In this document: in pieces, positions 14,786 through 23,434 of the stretch | Position numbering within the stretch: the stretch's first letter is position 1 | How the letters are laid out: every line of letters begins with the position of its first letter | Program-made: the position numbers and the translations under genes | DNA from: an uncultured Dorea sp. | GTDB taxonomy: Bacteria > Bacillota > Clostridia > Lachnospirales > Lachnospiraceae | Assembly (NCBI GenBank): GCA_910587575.1 | Contig: CAJULU010000016.1 | Span: 1-64,000, forward strand | Direction: 5' to 3' | Length of the DNA stretch: 64,000 nucleotides | The notes under the pieces: generated by a model | What the model was told of the DNA's origin: nothing | Database searches by the model: none | Seen by the model: the letters and a program-made list of their open reading frames with translations, nothing else

Positions 14786-15838
14786 ATGAAAAATTTCCTC
14801 CGCAACATCTCATACACACTGTTCATGCTGGCCGCCGCAACAGGGCTTGCGTTCCTGTTCTTTCATTTTGTGAAAGACAACACTGCCAACATCGCACTGG
14901 TCTATATCCTGGCCCTTATTCTGATTGCCAGGTGGACCACCGGATACCTGTACGGCATCCTTTCTTCCCTGTTCTGCGTTGTCTTCATCAACGGCTGCTT
15001 CACCTACCCGTTCTTCGAGATTAACTTTGCCATGAGCGGATACCCGGTCACATTTGTCTGTATGCTGATCATTACCATCACCACCAGCGCCATGACCACC
15101 AAACTCACCCGGCAGGATGAGATGATTGCAGAACGGGAACGGAAACTGAACGAAGCAGAGAAAGAACGGATACGCGCCAATCTCCTGCGGGCCATTTCCC
15201 ACGATCTTCGCACGCCGCTGACCAGCATCATCGGTTCCTCTGCTTCTTATATAGAAAATCATGCCGAGCTGGACTCTGAGGAAAAACTAAGACTGATCAC
15301 CACCATCCACGATGATTCGAACTGGCTGCTGAACATGGTGGAAAACCTTTTGTCAGTCACAAGAATCCACGGGGACAGCCATGCCGTTTCCAAAGAGCCG
15401 GAGATTGTGGAAGAAGTGGTTTCCGAGGCCATTGACAGACTGAAGAAACGGCTCCCGGACGCTTCCGTCAATGTATCCGCCCCCGACGAGATGCTGATGA
15501 TCCCCATGGACTTCATGCTGATTGAGCAGGTGCTGATCAATCTTCTGGAAAACGCCCTGGTTCACTCCGGAAGCGCCCGGCCGGCAGAACTGATCATTAC
15601 CAGCGGGGAATCATCGGTTACCTTTCATGTAATCGACCATGGAAAGGGAATTCCCGAGGCCGCTCTGCCGGATATTTTCAGCGGACAGTATGACAGTTTT
15701 TCTTCCTCCGATACCAGAAGGGGCATGGGCATCGGGCTTTCTATCTGCCGCACGATCATACAGGCTCACGGCGGAACCATTACCGCAAAGAATCACGAAA
15801 GCGGCGCTGAGTTTGCATTTTCCCTTCCCATCGTGTAA
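14786..15838 (+). CDS. KdpD-like sensor histidine kinase lacking the N-terminal KdpD/USP domains
   Basis: A 350-aa membrane kinase. Residues 8-105 give the DUF4118 four-helix sensor of KdpD (LFMLAAATGLAFLFFHF, VYILALILIARW, YGILSSLFCVVFIN, VTFVCMLIITITTSAM). Then comes HisKA with the phospho-acceptor His139 in RAISHDLRTPLTSI and a HATPase domain with LLENALVHSG, DHGKGIP and RGMGIGLSICR. Full KdpD is about 900 aa; the potassium-sensing N-terminal domain is absent, which is common in Lachnospiraceae. The response regulator gene follows 42 bases later. No kdpFABC is in the window, so the signal is unknown. Confidence 0.88.
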   Translation: MKNFLRNISYTLFMLAAATGLAFLFFHFVKDNTANIALVYILALILIARWTTGYLYGILSSLFCVVFINGCFTYPFFEINFAMSGYPVTFVCMLIITITTSAMTTKLTRQDEMIAERERKLNEAEKERIRANLLRAISHDLRTPLTSIIGSSASYIENHAELDSEEKLRLITTIHDDSNWLLNMVENLLSVTRIHGDSHAVSKEPEIVEEVVSEAIDRLKKRLPDASVNVSAPDEMLMIPMDFMLIEQVLINLLENALVHSGSARPAELIITSGESSVTFHVIDHGKGIPEAALPDIFSGQYDSFSSSDTRRGMGIGLSICRTIIQAHGGTITAKNHESGAEFAFSLPIV

Positions 15839-15880
15839 AGTAACTGACAGATACTGACTGAAAATAAAGGAGAACGAAAC

Positions 15881-16600
15881 ATGACTACTCCAAACTATAC
15901 CATATTAATTATCGAAGACGAGAAAAATATCTCTGACTTTATGTCAAAGGCCTTAAAATCGAACGGTTACCGGATCATTACCGCAGAATCCGGCAAGGCC
16001 GGGCTGTCTTTAATCAGTTCCCAGTGCCCGGATATCATTCTTCTGGATCTGGGCCTGCCTGACATTGACGGAAATGACGTCATTACTTCCGTCCGCAAGT
16101 GGACGAGCTGCCCGATCATCGTGGTATCTGCCCGGACAGGCGAACGGGATAAGGTGGATGCCCTGGATCTTGGTGCGGATGATTACATCACCAAACCTTT
16201 CGGCACTCCTGAGATGCTTGCAAGAATCCGCACCTCACTGCGGCACAGTAACCGCATGGATTCCAGTTCTGCCCTTTATATCCGCCCCTATCAGTGCAGG
16301 GGCCTTGTGCTGGATTTTGACAAACGAATGCTGACCGTGGACGGGGAAGAGGTGCATCTGACACAGATTGAATATAAAATTGTCGCATTTCTGGCCAGAA
16401 ATTCCGGCAAGGTAATGACGTATTCTGCTATCATGTCCAATGTATGGGGACCGTTTACCGGTACCAACAACCGGATTCTGCGTGTCAACATGGCAAATAT
16501 CCGCCGGAAGATCGAACAGAATCCTTCACAGCCCCAGTTTCTGTTCACAGAGGTGGGGGTTGGGTACCGAATGCGGGAAGATGAGAATGAAATGTGCTAA
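15881..16600 (+). CDS. OmpR/KdpE-family response regulator
   Basis: A 239-aa protein: receiver domain with acidic pocket EDE (12-14), phospho-acceptor Asp56 in ILLDLGLP and the switch Lys in GADDYITKPFG, followed by a winged-helix output domain (LTQIEYKIVAFLARNSGKVMTY; RVNMANIRRKIEQNP). AAAGGAG lies 9 bases before the ATG. It is the partner of the KdpD-like kinase just upstream. A strong terminator at 16707 closes the operon. Its regulon cannot be read here. Confidence 0.92.
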   Translation: MTTPNYTILIIEDEKNISDFMSKALKSNGYRIITAESGKAGLSLISSQCPDIILLDLGLPDIDGNDVITSVRKWTSCPIIVVSARTGERDKVDALDLGADDYITKPFGTPEMLARIRTSLRHSNRMDSSSALYIRPYQCRGLVLDFDKRMLTVDGEEVHLTQIEYKIVAFLARNSGKVMTYSAIMSNVWGPFTGTNNRILRVNMANIRRKIEQNPSQPQFLFTEVGVGYRMREDENEMC

Positions 16601-16706
16601 GTTTATGTTAAGGATATCTCTGAAAGCTGTCTAATCCGTCTGGTATCTGTTAGAATAAACCATGAAGGTGGCATATCGTAATAAAGCCTCATTCATTATT
16701 CTCTCA

Positions 16707-16745
16707 AAAAGAGGATGCGTCCCTCCCAGGGCAGCATCCTCTTTT
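16707..16745. terminator. Bidirectional terminator
   Basis: AAAAGAGGATGC (16707-16718) pairs perfectly with GCATCCTCTTTT (16734-16745). T or A runs on both sides allow it to end the two-component operon on the plus strand and the PIN remnant on the minus strand. Confidence 0.85.
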
Positions 16746-16750
16746 GTGTA

Positions 16751-17015
16751 TCAAAGAATCTCATTCAATTTCTTTTTTAACTTCTGATCGAATGTTATAA
16801 CGTCAACGCCCCGCTCACATCGATATCCATATAACAGGCAGTCCGACCTGATACAAACCTTCCAACACATAGCACACCTCAGCCATTACTTCAAGTGTTA
16901 CATAACAACGTTCTGTTCTGACAACACTTTTAACTTTCTGAAACTGTTCTTCAATATCCTGTAACAGGAATCTTAGTATGGCATTCGCATCTAACAAATG
17001 ACTATCCCTGGACAT
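16751..17015 (-). pseudogene. PIN-domain toxin remnant (VapC-like)
   Basis: The N-terminal half is clear: HLLDANAILRFLLQDIEEQF with the first catalytic Asp and VTLEVMAEVCYVLEGLYQV with the Glu. The C-terminal tail can be read in another frame (RGVDVITFDQKLKKKLNEIL, ending at 16751). The middle with the remaining acidic residues is deleted and the frames no longer match, so the nuclease is dead. It overlaps the end of the antitoxin-like gene by 14 bases, the normal order in such pairs. Confidence 0.72.
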
Positions 17016-17214
17016 ATTTCTCGACCGCCGCCTTTCTCCAAGCCTCCTTTTCCTGCTCAATGTAAGTCGGATTGGCATATTGATGCAAGCCGCCTGCTGC
17101 AGACTCTCTCCAGTCTTCCTCCTTCTCTATTGGTATCACAATAACTTTCTGATTCATCTGCAACGGCTGATCCACACGGACAGCCGTTCCATCATAATAT
17201 CCGGTAATAGACAT
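17002..17214 (-). CDS. Antitoxin-like partner of the PIN remnant
   Basis: A 70-aa protein beginning MSITGYYDGTAVRVDQPLQ, with KVIVIPIEKEEDWRE in the middle and a charged helical tail. This layout (a short beta-rich DNA-binding N-terminus with an acidic tail) fits antitoxins placed directly before PIN toxins. GGAGG lies 7 bases before ATG 17214, overlapping the stop region of the hydrolase gene. It appears intact although its toxin is broken. Confidence 0.72.
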   Translation of the reverse strand: MSITGYYDGTAVRVDQPLQMNQKVIVIPIEKEEDWRESAAGGLHQYANPTYIEQEKEAWRKAAVEKYVQG

Positions 17215-17225
17215 GACACATCCTC

Positions 17226-18110
17226 CTAGTCGTTGGCATTCAGCCACTCCTTCATCAGATCCACATACCTGTCCGTATCCTCCACGAAACACATATGCCT
17301 GCAGGTGCGGAACAGTTCCCATCTGGAATCCGGAATCCTGTCGTACATATATTTCGCAATATAAGGCGTACACAGATCATTGCCCCCGCTGATTACCAGC
17401 GTCGGCTCCTTAATATCCTTCAGCTGTTCCGTCACATCGTAATCCTTCAAGGTTCCCTGTGGTGTATACTCATTGGGTCCCCATCCCACAACATAAGCCT
17501 CGCCGCCCTTCTTCACGGGACGTCTCAGGCATTCCGGCGACTCGTCCGTGACCGCCCCTGCGGCATGGCGCAGCATATACTCCGTCTCTGCGGCAATATA
17601 AGCCGGGTCACTGTAATCATTGGAAGCGGTAGCCTTCTCAATGGCATCCTGCATCTCCTGAGGCAGTTCCTTAATCATACGATGCTGCTCAATCCCCCAC
17701 ATCCAGGAAGCAGGCAGGGTACTGGACAGAATCAGGCTCTTAAGACCCTCCGGTTTCCGGTTGCACACATAATCCAGAAGCTGCATTCCGCCCCAGGACT
17801 GTCCCAGAAGATGAATCTCGTCTAACCCCAGATGTTCCCGCAGCGCAACCAGCTCGTCAATCCAGGTCTTGGCATTCCACAAGTCCGGGCGGTTCTCCAC
17901 ATAGGATTCCCCGCATCCGATCTGGTCATACATCACCAGTTCACGCCCGTCTTCTTCTGCAAGCCGGTCAAGCACCTCGAAATAATTGTGGGTAGACCCC
18001 GGCCCTCCGTGCAGCAGTACCAGTGGTTTCTTATTCCCCGTCTTCTTTCCTACAATACGATAATATGTCTTATATTCCAGATAAGGCATATATCCTTCCC
18101 GAATCTCCAT
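17226..18110 (-). CDS. Proline iminopeptidase-family alpha/beta hydrolase
   Basis: A 294-aa hydrolase. Diagnostic blocks are the oxyanion motif LLHGGPGSTHNYFE, DQIGCGESY, the nucleophile elbow LLGQSWGGMQLL with the catalytic Ser, GGNDLCTPYIAK with the acid and CRHMCFVEDTDRY with the His. The family removes N-terminal proline from peptides or hydrolyses proline amides; the exact substrate is not determined. GGAGG lies 10 bases before the start. It is followed within 12 bases by the antitoxin-like gene. No signal peptide, so cytoplasmic. Confidence 0.88.
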   Translation of the reverse strand: MEIREGYMPYLEYKTYYRIVGKKTGNKKPLVLLHGGPGSTHNYFEVLDRLAEEDGRELVMYDQIGCGESYVENRPDLWNAKTWIDELVALREHLGLDEIHLLGQSWGGMQLLDYVCNRKPEGLKSLILSSTLPASWMWGIEQHRMIKELPQEMQDAIEKATASNDYSDPAYIAAETEYMLRHAAGAVTDESPECLRRPVKKGGEAYVVGWGPNEYTPQGTLKDYDVTEQLKDIKEPTLVISGGNDLCTPYIAKYMYDRIPDSRWELFRTCRHMCFVEDTDRYVDLMKEWLNAND

Positions 18111-18220
18111 AATTGCATAGCCTCCTTTTAGACTTTATTTTTGTCATTATAAAGGATATTCTGACAATTAGCAATCCTTATCCACATATATGGCCAATAA
18201 GTTTAGTCCCAACTTCCGGT

Positions 18221-18883
18221 TCAGAACCGCAATTCCCGGATATCCTGCAGGGTCTCTTTGTACGGCCTGTCCTTTCCGAATAGCAGCGTTGTCCCTAATA
18301 CAAATCCGGCGATTCCCCTTGGTGCATATTCGGTAATTTTATCCGCCCCGCAGGCCCCGTCCCAGTAGATTTCAAAATCCATATCCTCTTTCATAGACAG
18401 AAGCTTCGTTATCTTCTTGCCCACATAAGGAAGGTACATCTGTCCTGCATTGCCGGGGTTCACAGACATGACAAGAACCTTCTTCACGATACGCAGCATC
18501 TCCATCACCGTCTCTACCGAGGTTCCCGGGTTAATGGCAATCCCCGGTATCATATCCGCATCAATAATACTCTGCAGAGTCGTAGACGGATGATATTCCG
18601 CCTCCGGATGTATATAAACCGTATCTCCTTTTCGCAGATGTTTCAGAAACAGCTGGATCCGGTTATTGGGATGTTCAATCATCAGATGGACATCTAAGGG
18701 TTTTTCTGCCGCTTTTGCAATGTACCGCATATCATTCAGAGACATGGCAAAGTTCGGAACATATCTTCCGTCCATGATATCCACATGAAACGAGTCAATT
18801 CCGCCCATTTCCAGCTCCTCCACTTCTCTCTTAAGATGTCCATAATCGGCACACATCATCGATGCCATCAATTCAAACTGCAT
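18221..18883 (-). CDS. Ribulose-phosphate 3-epimerase-family protein (AlsE-like)
   Basis: A 220-aa TIM barrel: SMMCADYGHLKREVEEL, FHVDIMDGRYVPNFAMS with the metal Asp, PLDVHLMIEHPN with the metal His, a VNPGNAGQMYLPY phosphate-binding loop and YWDGACG where canonical Rpe has a V-D-G-G-type motif. The divergence at that last motif and the SMMCAD start place it nearer the D-allulose-6-phosphate epimerase group than housekeeping Rpe. GAGGGG lies before the ATG. Alone between a hydrolase and a gene remnant; the sugar is not known. Confidence 0.85.
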   Translation of the reverse strand: MQFELMASMMCADYGHLKREVEELEMGGIDSFHVDIMDGRYVPNFAMSLNDMRYIAKAAEKPLDVHLMIEHPNNRIQLFLKHLRKGDTVYIHPEAEYHPSTTLQSIIDADMIPGIAINPGTSVETVMEMLRIVKKVLVMSVNPGNAGQMYLPYVGKKITKLLSMKEDMDFEIYWDGACGADKITEYAPRGIAGFVLGTTLLFGKDRPYKETLQDIRELRF

Positions 18884-18941
18884 ACGCTTCCCCTCTCTGC
18901 CCGGAGGCTGTCAAAGATGAATCCGGCAGCCTCTTCCTGCT

Positions 18942-19440
18942 TCATATCTCATAGATCTCACGGATATTTCTGATCCATCTTTTTTCCATTCCCATTTCCT
19001 CCAGAAGATTATCAATCCGTTCTCTTCCGCCAAATGCCTCCGTCCCCTTATGTGCGCGAAACACATTATAGAACGGAATCCCATACTGGACCGACAGCGC
19101 CGTTCCATGGAAGGAATCCGTACAGACCGCTTTTGCATGTTTAATCAGAGACAGAAACTGTGCAGGGCCTGCAGACTCATATTTTTCAAACTCCGCATAG
19201 CCTCTTTCCTTTACTTTATTTGACGGAATGCACACGACCTTCTGCACCTGGTATTTTCTTTTCAATTCCCGTAAAATTAACTGATAAGGGGAAATGCTCC
19301 CCAGCAGATAGCAGAAAATGTAATCCTCCTCCACCAGCCTCTGATCCGATATCTCATCCCACTCTGAAGAGCCGAGAAAAAGCGTGGGATCACTGCGCAC
19401 TTTAATTTCTTTTTTCACATACTTTTTTAAAATACAGTTT
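18942..19440 (-). pseudogene. Polysaccharide pyruvyltransferase, C-terminal remnant
   Basis: About 160 C-terminal residues remain, with the family signatures VRSDPTLFLGSSEWDEI, YIFCYLLG and HAKAVCTDSFHGTALSV. The family (CsaB/WcaK-like) is about 350 aa and adds pyruvate ketals to cell-wall polysaccharides. The first half is missing; its 5' end meets the truncated AAA-ATPase gene, the two frames overlapping at 19402-19440. Not expected to be active. Confidence 0.7.
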
Positions 19441-20622
19441 CTGCGAACGTTTCATAAGCGTGATCCATCCTGTATTTACCTTCTTCCGGGCAAGAAACTG
19501 TCTGAACTCTATCCTCACTTCTTCATTTGGAATCCGAACAGTCTGTTTCTCCTCACAGTAAGTCAGATACCCCAGGTGGATCAGTAACGTAAGTACATCG
19601 TCTGCACTTTCAAATGTCTCAAAATCATTCTGGAAACCGTCAACACTAACTGGAATCTTTTCTCCCGCAATCAGCCGGGCAACCATAGCCTGCAGGCTTT
19701 CAAAATCCATGTTAATGTAGTTCTTCAAAGATTCCGCTGCCGATGTTTTTCTCCAATAGGACCGGCATTTCCCCGTTCTTAAGGCGCTCATAACCGAATA
19801 AGGGTTGTACACAGCTCCAACCCCAGGAAATTCATACCCATCATACCATGTCTTGATTTCTTCATAATCCATACCTTTTTCCGCACAGCGGTCAATCACT
19901 TCTTTTTCGGTAAATCCCACATACTCTGCGAACTCAAATGGATCAAGCATAGAGTACTCCTCAAATTCAGAAACTGCCGACTGTTTCCCATCTTTTTTAA
20001 TCGGCAGGATTCCTGTCATGTAAGCTGCCGCAACGGCTTTCGGAGTAAAAGTCCCGTTCTTGAACCACCCTCTGAGCAGATTCAGATACGCCTGCTGCGC
20101 ATTCTCATCATCCTTCGCTTCGCGAATCATTGCATCCCACTCGTCTATGATAAAAACAAACTGTTTCCCGTCAGGTTTCTCCGTACAATACAGTAATTCA
20201 TCATTTACCGTTCTAAGCGCTGGCAAATCAGGATTGCTCCTCTGCAGGTCATCATGAATAGCCTCCATAATCATCCCCGGCACTTCCGTCAATGGCTTTT
20301 GCAATGTCCTGGCTTCGGAAATAAAGCTGGTAATCTCCAGATAGATTACATTGAAGTGATTCAGATATGCCCGATATGACTTCGAACGTGCAGCTATCTT
20401 TTTATCGAACAACCCACGAGAGTCGCAGGAACAGTCATAGTAGGCTGCCAGCATTTTTGCCGCATAGGATTTTCCAAAACGACGGGGCCTGCTAATGCAC
20501 ACAAGGCTGTCGTCTCCGCCGATCCTTTCATTAATCAGCCGGATCAAGCCAGTCTTGTCGACATAATTCGGGCCATCAATCCGTCTGAACGCCTGGTTTC
20601 CAGGATTCACATAAGTACCCAT
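19402..20622 (-). CDS. AAA-ATPase-like protein (PF09820 type), C-terminal nuclease domain missing
   Basis: A 406-aa open frame. The N-terminus has the family start (NPGNQAFRRIDGPNYVDKTG), a Walker-A-like ISRPRRFGKSYAAKML and a Walker-B-like FVFIIDEWDAM, then the typical DPFEFAEYVGFTEKEV and TWYDGYEFPG blocks. Full members are about 530-600 aa and end with a PD-(D/E)XK domain; here the reading fails after about residue 395 (TLMKRSQKLY), where the pyruvyltransferase remnant begins. AAGGAGG precedes the start. The family is multicopy and mobile-element-linked in gut clostridia; its biological role is not established. Confidence 0.78.
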   Translation of the reverse strand: MGTYVNPGNQAFRRIDGPNYVDKTGLIRLINERIGGDDSLVCISRPRRFGKSYAAKMLAAYYDCSCDSRGLFDKKIAARSKSYRAYLNHFNVIYLEITSFISEARTLQKPLTEVPGMIMEAIHDDLQRSNPDLPALRTVNDELLYCTEKPDGKQFVFIIDEWDAMIREAKDDENAQQAYLNLLRGWFKNGTFTPKAVAAAYMTGILPIKKDGKQSAVSEFEEYSMLDPFEFAEYVGFTEKEVIDRCAEKGMDYEEIKTWYDGYEFPGVGAVYNPYSVMSALRTGKCRSYWRKTSAAESLKNYINMDFESLQAMVARLIAGEKIPVSVDGFQNDFETFESADDVLTLLIHLGYLTYCEEKQTVRIPNEEVRIEFRQFLARKKVNTGWITLMKRSQKLYFKKVCEKRN

Positions 20623-20714
20623 TTTCAGCCTCCTTCAAATTCTGTTTCACAAGTATGAACCTTGGTCTTTTCATCATAATTAATTCCAACCAGTGCCGGC
20701 AAAATATCTTAAAC

Positions 20715-20996
20715 CTATCTCATTCCTATCACCATCCCAAGAATATACGGAACCAGCCAGATTGCCCACACCGCAATACTGAACTTGTGAAAATTCGTTG
20801 CCGACTCCTCATTATTCTTCACCAGAACAATCGTGGCCCATACCGCATGTATAATCATTAAGACAATGGCAAGAGCCCCCGTCACCCCATGCAGCGACAA
20901 TTTTCCCGAAAACATCGCATTCCCGGAAATCCGCCCCATCAGAAGCGTCCCCGTTGTATCCATACAGAGTCCAAGCCAGAAGAATATCAGATGGAT
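20715..20996 (-). pseudogene. HsmA-family (TIGR03987) membrane protein, N-terminus lost
   Basis: Readable from KIHLIFFWLGL to the stop, about 93 codons: two or three hydrophobic helices (TGALAIVLMIIHAVWATIVL; FSIAVWAIWLVPYILGMV) and a conserved NFHKFSIAVW block. The family is about 125-130 aa, so roughly 35-40 N-terminal residues are missing. The reading begins immediately after the stop codon of cobA/hemD, with no ribosome site. An internal ATG at 20963 would give 82 aa. Function of the family is poorly known. Confidence 0.65.
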
Positions 20997-20999
20997 TTT

Positions 21000-22514
21000 T
21001 TACCGCTTACCCATAACGCACGCCACCAGCGCCTCCGCCGTTGCATTTGCGGCCACCGCCGTCTGCATCCCGGCGCCGGCCGCCGCACGCCTCGTCTTCT
21101 CTCCGATGCACACCGCCCTGACTGTTTCATAAGGAAATTCCTCCCCCAGCATCCGGCAGAATCCCTCTACCGTAGAACCGCTGGTAAATATCACCCCGGT
21201 AACCGCTCCGCTTTCCATAAATGCCCCAAGCATGTCCTTCCTTTCACCGGTAAATTCTGTATCATAAACAGCCAGGTCCCGGTAAGCAAGCCCCGGATTC
21301 TTCTCAATCTCCGCCAGAATCTCTGCCCCGCCCATGGAAGACCTGGCAAGCAGAATCCTGGTCCCGTCAGAAAGACTTCCTGCCAGCAGCTTCCCCAGCG
21401 ACTCCCCGTCATAGTGCGCAGGCACATAATCCGCATGGATTCCTCTTTTCTTTAGTTCCTCCGCTGTTCCCTGGCCGATGGCCGCAAACCGCATATGGGA
21501 CAATGCCCGCATATCCCGGCCGGATTCCATCAGAATGGCAAAAAACCGCTCCACTCCGTATGGGGATGTAAATACCAGTACCTGATACTGCAAAAGCCGG
21601 CCAAGTTCCTCCTCTATGGCCTTAAGCCGTACCGGATCTCTGACCGGAACCGTCCGTACAGTGGGCATGAGAAGCACTTCTGCCCCCAGTTCCCTGAGAC
21701 GGTCCGAAAGTCCCTGATCCCGTCCTTCTGGCCTTGTGACAAGAATCTTTTCCCCGAACAGAGGCAGCTTCGTGTACCATGCAAACTCATCCGCCAGACG
21801 GCAGACTTCCCCCACCACAATCGTGGCAGGCGCCTTGACCCGCTGTTCCCTCGCCCGGAAAGCCAGCGTTCCAACCGTTGCTATCACCCGTCTCTGCCTT
21901 GAAGTGGTCCCCTGCTGCAGAATTGCCGCCGGTGTTTCTTCATCCATTCCCGCATGACGCAGGCCGTCCATAATCTCTTCCAGTGCGCCCACACCCATAA
22001 GGAAGACCAGGGTTCCCCCTGTCCGAACCAGGGCTTCATAAGGAATCGTCTGGCAGGCTCCTGCCCGGTGATGTCCCGTGACAATATGCACATCCGATAC
22101 ATAATCCCTGTGAGTCACCGGAATTCCGTTATAAGCAGGAACCGCAAGAGAGGAAGAAATACCGGGAACCACCTCGAACGCTATCCCTTCCCGGCACAAT
22201 GCCTCTGCTTCTTCCCCGCCCCTCCCGAACAGAAACGGGTCGCCGCCTTTTAAACGCACCACTTTTTTCCCGCATTTTGCCTCCCTGATTAAAATCCGGT
22301 TAATCTCATCCTGGGGCGTTGCATGCCTTCCTGCAAATTTTCCCACAGCAATCAGTTCCTTATCCAAAGGAATCACACCCAGTACCTCTTCCCCCACAAG
22401 CCTGTCATAGACGATGCAGTCTCCTTCCTCCAGAAGTCTCCTTGCCTTCACTGTCAGCAGATCCACCGATCCCGGACCTGCCCCTACCAGCCATACTTTT
22501 CCCGTCCCAGCCAT
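21000..22514 (-). CDS. cobA-hemD: Fused uroporphyrinogen-III C-methyltransferase / uroporphyrinogen-III synthase
   Basis: A 504-aa fusion. Residues 1-245 are the SAM-dependent SUMT: VWLVGAGPGSVDLLTVKA, VVRLKGGDPFLFGRGGEE and VVPGISSSLAVPAYNGIPVTHR. Residues about 250-504 are HemD: ILVTRPEGRDQGLSDRLRE, LVFTSPYGVERFF and GVIFTSGSTVEGF. Together with HemC upstream it turns porphobilinogen into precorrin-2 for siroheme or cobalamin. This fusion is common in Clostridia. AGGGGG lies about 7 bases before the start. No hemA or hemB is in the window. Confidence 0.95.
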   Translation of the reverse strand: MAGTGKVWLVGAGPGSVDLLTVKARRLLEEGDCIVYDRLVGEEVLGVIPLDKELIAVGKFAGRHATPQDEINRILIREAKCGKKVVRLKGGDPFLFGRGGEEAEALCREGIAFEVVPGISSSLAVPAYNGIPVTHRDYVSDVHIVTGHHRAGACQTIPYEALVRTGGTLVFLMGVGALEEIMDGLRHAGMDEETPAAILQQGTTSRQRRVIATVGTLAFRAREQRVKAPATIVVGEVCRLADEFAWYTKLPLFGEKILVTRPEGRDQGLSDRLRELGAEVLLMPTVRTVPVRDPVRLKAIEEELGRLLQYQVLVFTSPYGVERFFAILMESGRDMRALSHMRFAAIGQGTAEELKKRGIHADYVPAHYDGESLGKLLAGSLSDGTRILLARSSMGGAEILAEIEKNPGLAYRDLAVYDTEFTGERKDMLGAFMESGAVTGVIFTSGSTVEGFCRMLGEEFPYETVRAVCIGEKTRRAAAGAGMQTAVAANATAEALVACVMGKR

Positions 22515-22543
22515 ATCTGACCCCCTTCATGTTCAAACACGTT

Positions 22544-23434
22544 CTAAGGAATCTTCACAGTCCGCATCAGTTCCTGCGCCAGCGAAATCCCGATTTCCTC
22601 TGCTTCAGACCGTTTCCCCGATACACACAGTTTCCCGTATCTTCCGCTTTTGTCGTCATAGTACAGCCCCAGCACCCGGATCCAGGTCTCATCCAATATT
22701 TCCGCATACACGCCCATAGGCTGGGAGCAGCCCCCATTCAGACAGGCCATATATGCCCGTTCGGCGGCAACACATTCCCGTACCTCTTCGTCAAAAAATC
22801 CCCGCAGAAAACCATAATCCTCTCCTGCCCTTCCCTGGACACAGAGAACCCCCTGGCCTGCTGCCGGAACCATTTCTTTCACTGTAAAATATCTGCTGAT
22901 CCGTTCCGGAAGCCCAAGCCGTTTTAAACCTGCCGCCGCCAGAATCAGTCCGCCGTACTCCCCCTGATCCAGTTTCTCAAGCCTCGTCAGCACATTGCCG
23001 CGGACCGTCTTTACCTTCGCTTCCGGGTAAATGTCCTTAAGCTGCAGTCTCCGTCTGTTGCTGGAACATCCGATGGGTCCCTGGTAATCATATTCCTTGA
23101 TTCCCCGGGGCAGAACAAGTACGTCCCTTACATCTTCCCTGGGGGAAAATCCAATGATCGGAATCTCGTGTGGGATCTCCATCGGCATATCCTTCAGGGA
23201 ATGCACCGACAGATCGGTACGCCCTTCCATCAGAAACGTGTCCAGTTCCTTGACAAACAGCCCTTTTCCGCCGATCTCCTCCAGCCTCCTGGTCTGAATC
23301 CGGTCGCCGGTAGTCATTACCGTCACCAGTTCTGCTTCATATCCTTCACAATACGTCTCTATATAATCCGCCAGCATCTGCGCCTGGATACAGGCAAGCC
23401 GGCTCTTTCGTGTCCCGATTCTGATCTTCTTCAT
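22544..23434 (-). CDS. hemC: Porphobilinogen deaminase (hydroxymethylbilane synthase)
   Basis: A 296-aa enzyme joining four porphobilinogens. Visible: the N-terminal RIGTRKSRLACIQA, the catalytic-Asp region RTDLSVHSLKDMPMEIP, RREDV-type loop (FSPREDVRDVLV) and the cofactor-binding Cys in MACLNGGCSQPMGVYA. The start overlaps the bioY stop (ATGA), showing tight coupling. cobA/hemD follows 29 bases later. Confidence 0.95.
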   Translation of the reverse strand: MKKIRIGTRKSRLACIQAQMLADYIETYCEGYEAELVTVMTTGDRIQTRRLEEIGGKGLFVKELDTFLMEGRTDLSVHSLKDMPMEIPHEIPIIGFSPREDVRDVLVLPRGIKEYDYQGPIGCSSNRRRLQLKDIYPEAKVKTVRGNVLTRLEKLDQGEYGGLILAAAGLKRLGLPERISRYFTVKEMVPAAGQGVLCVQGRAGEDYGFLRGFFDEEVRECVAAERAYMACLNGGCSQPMGVYAEILDETWIRVLGLYYDDKSGRYGKLCVSGKRSEAEEIGISLAQELMRTVKIP

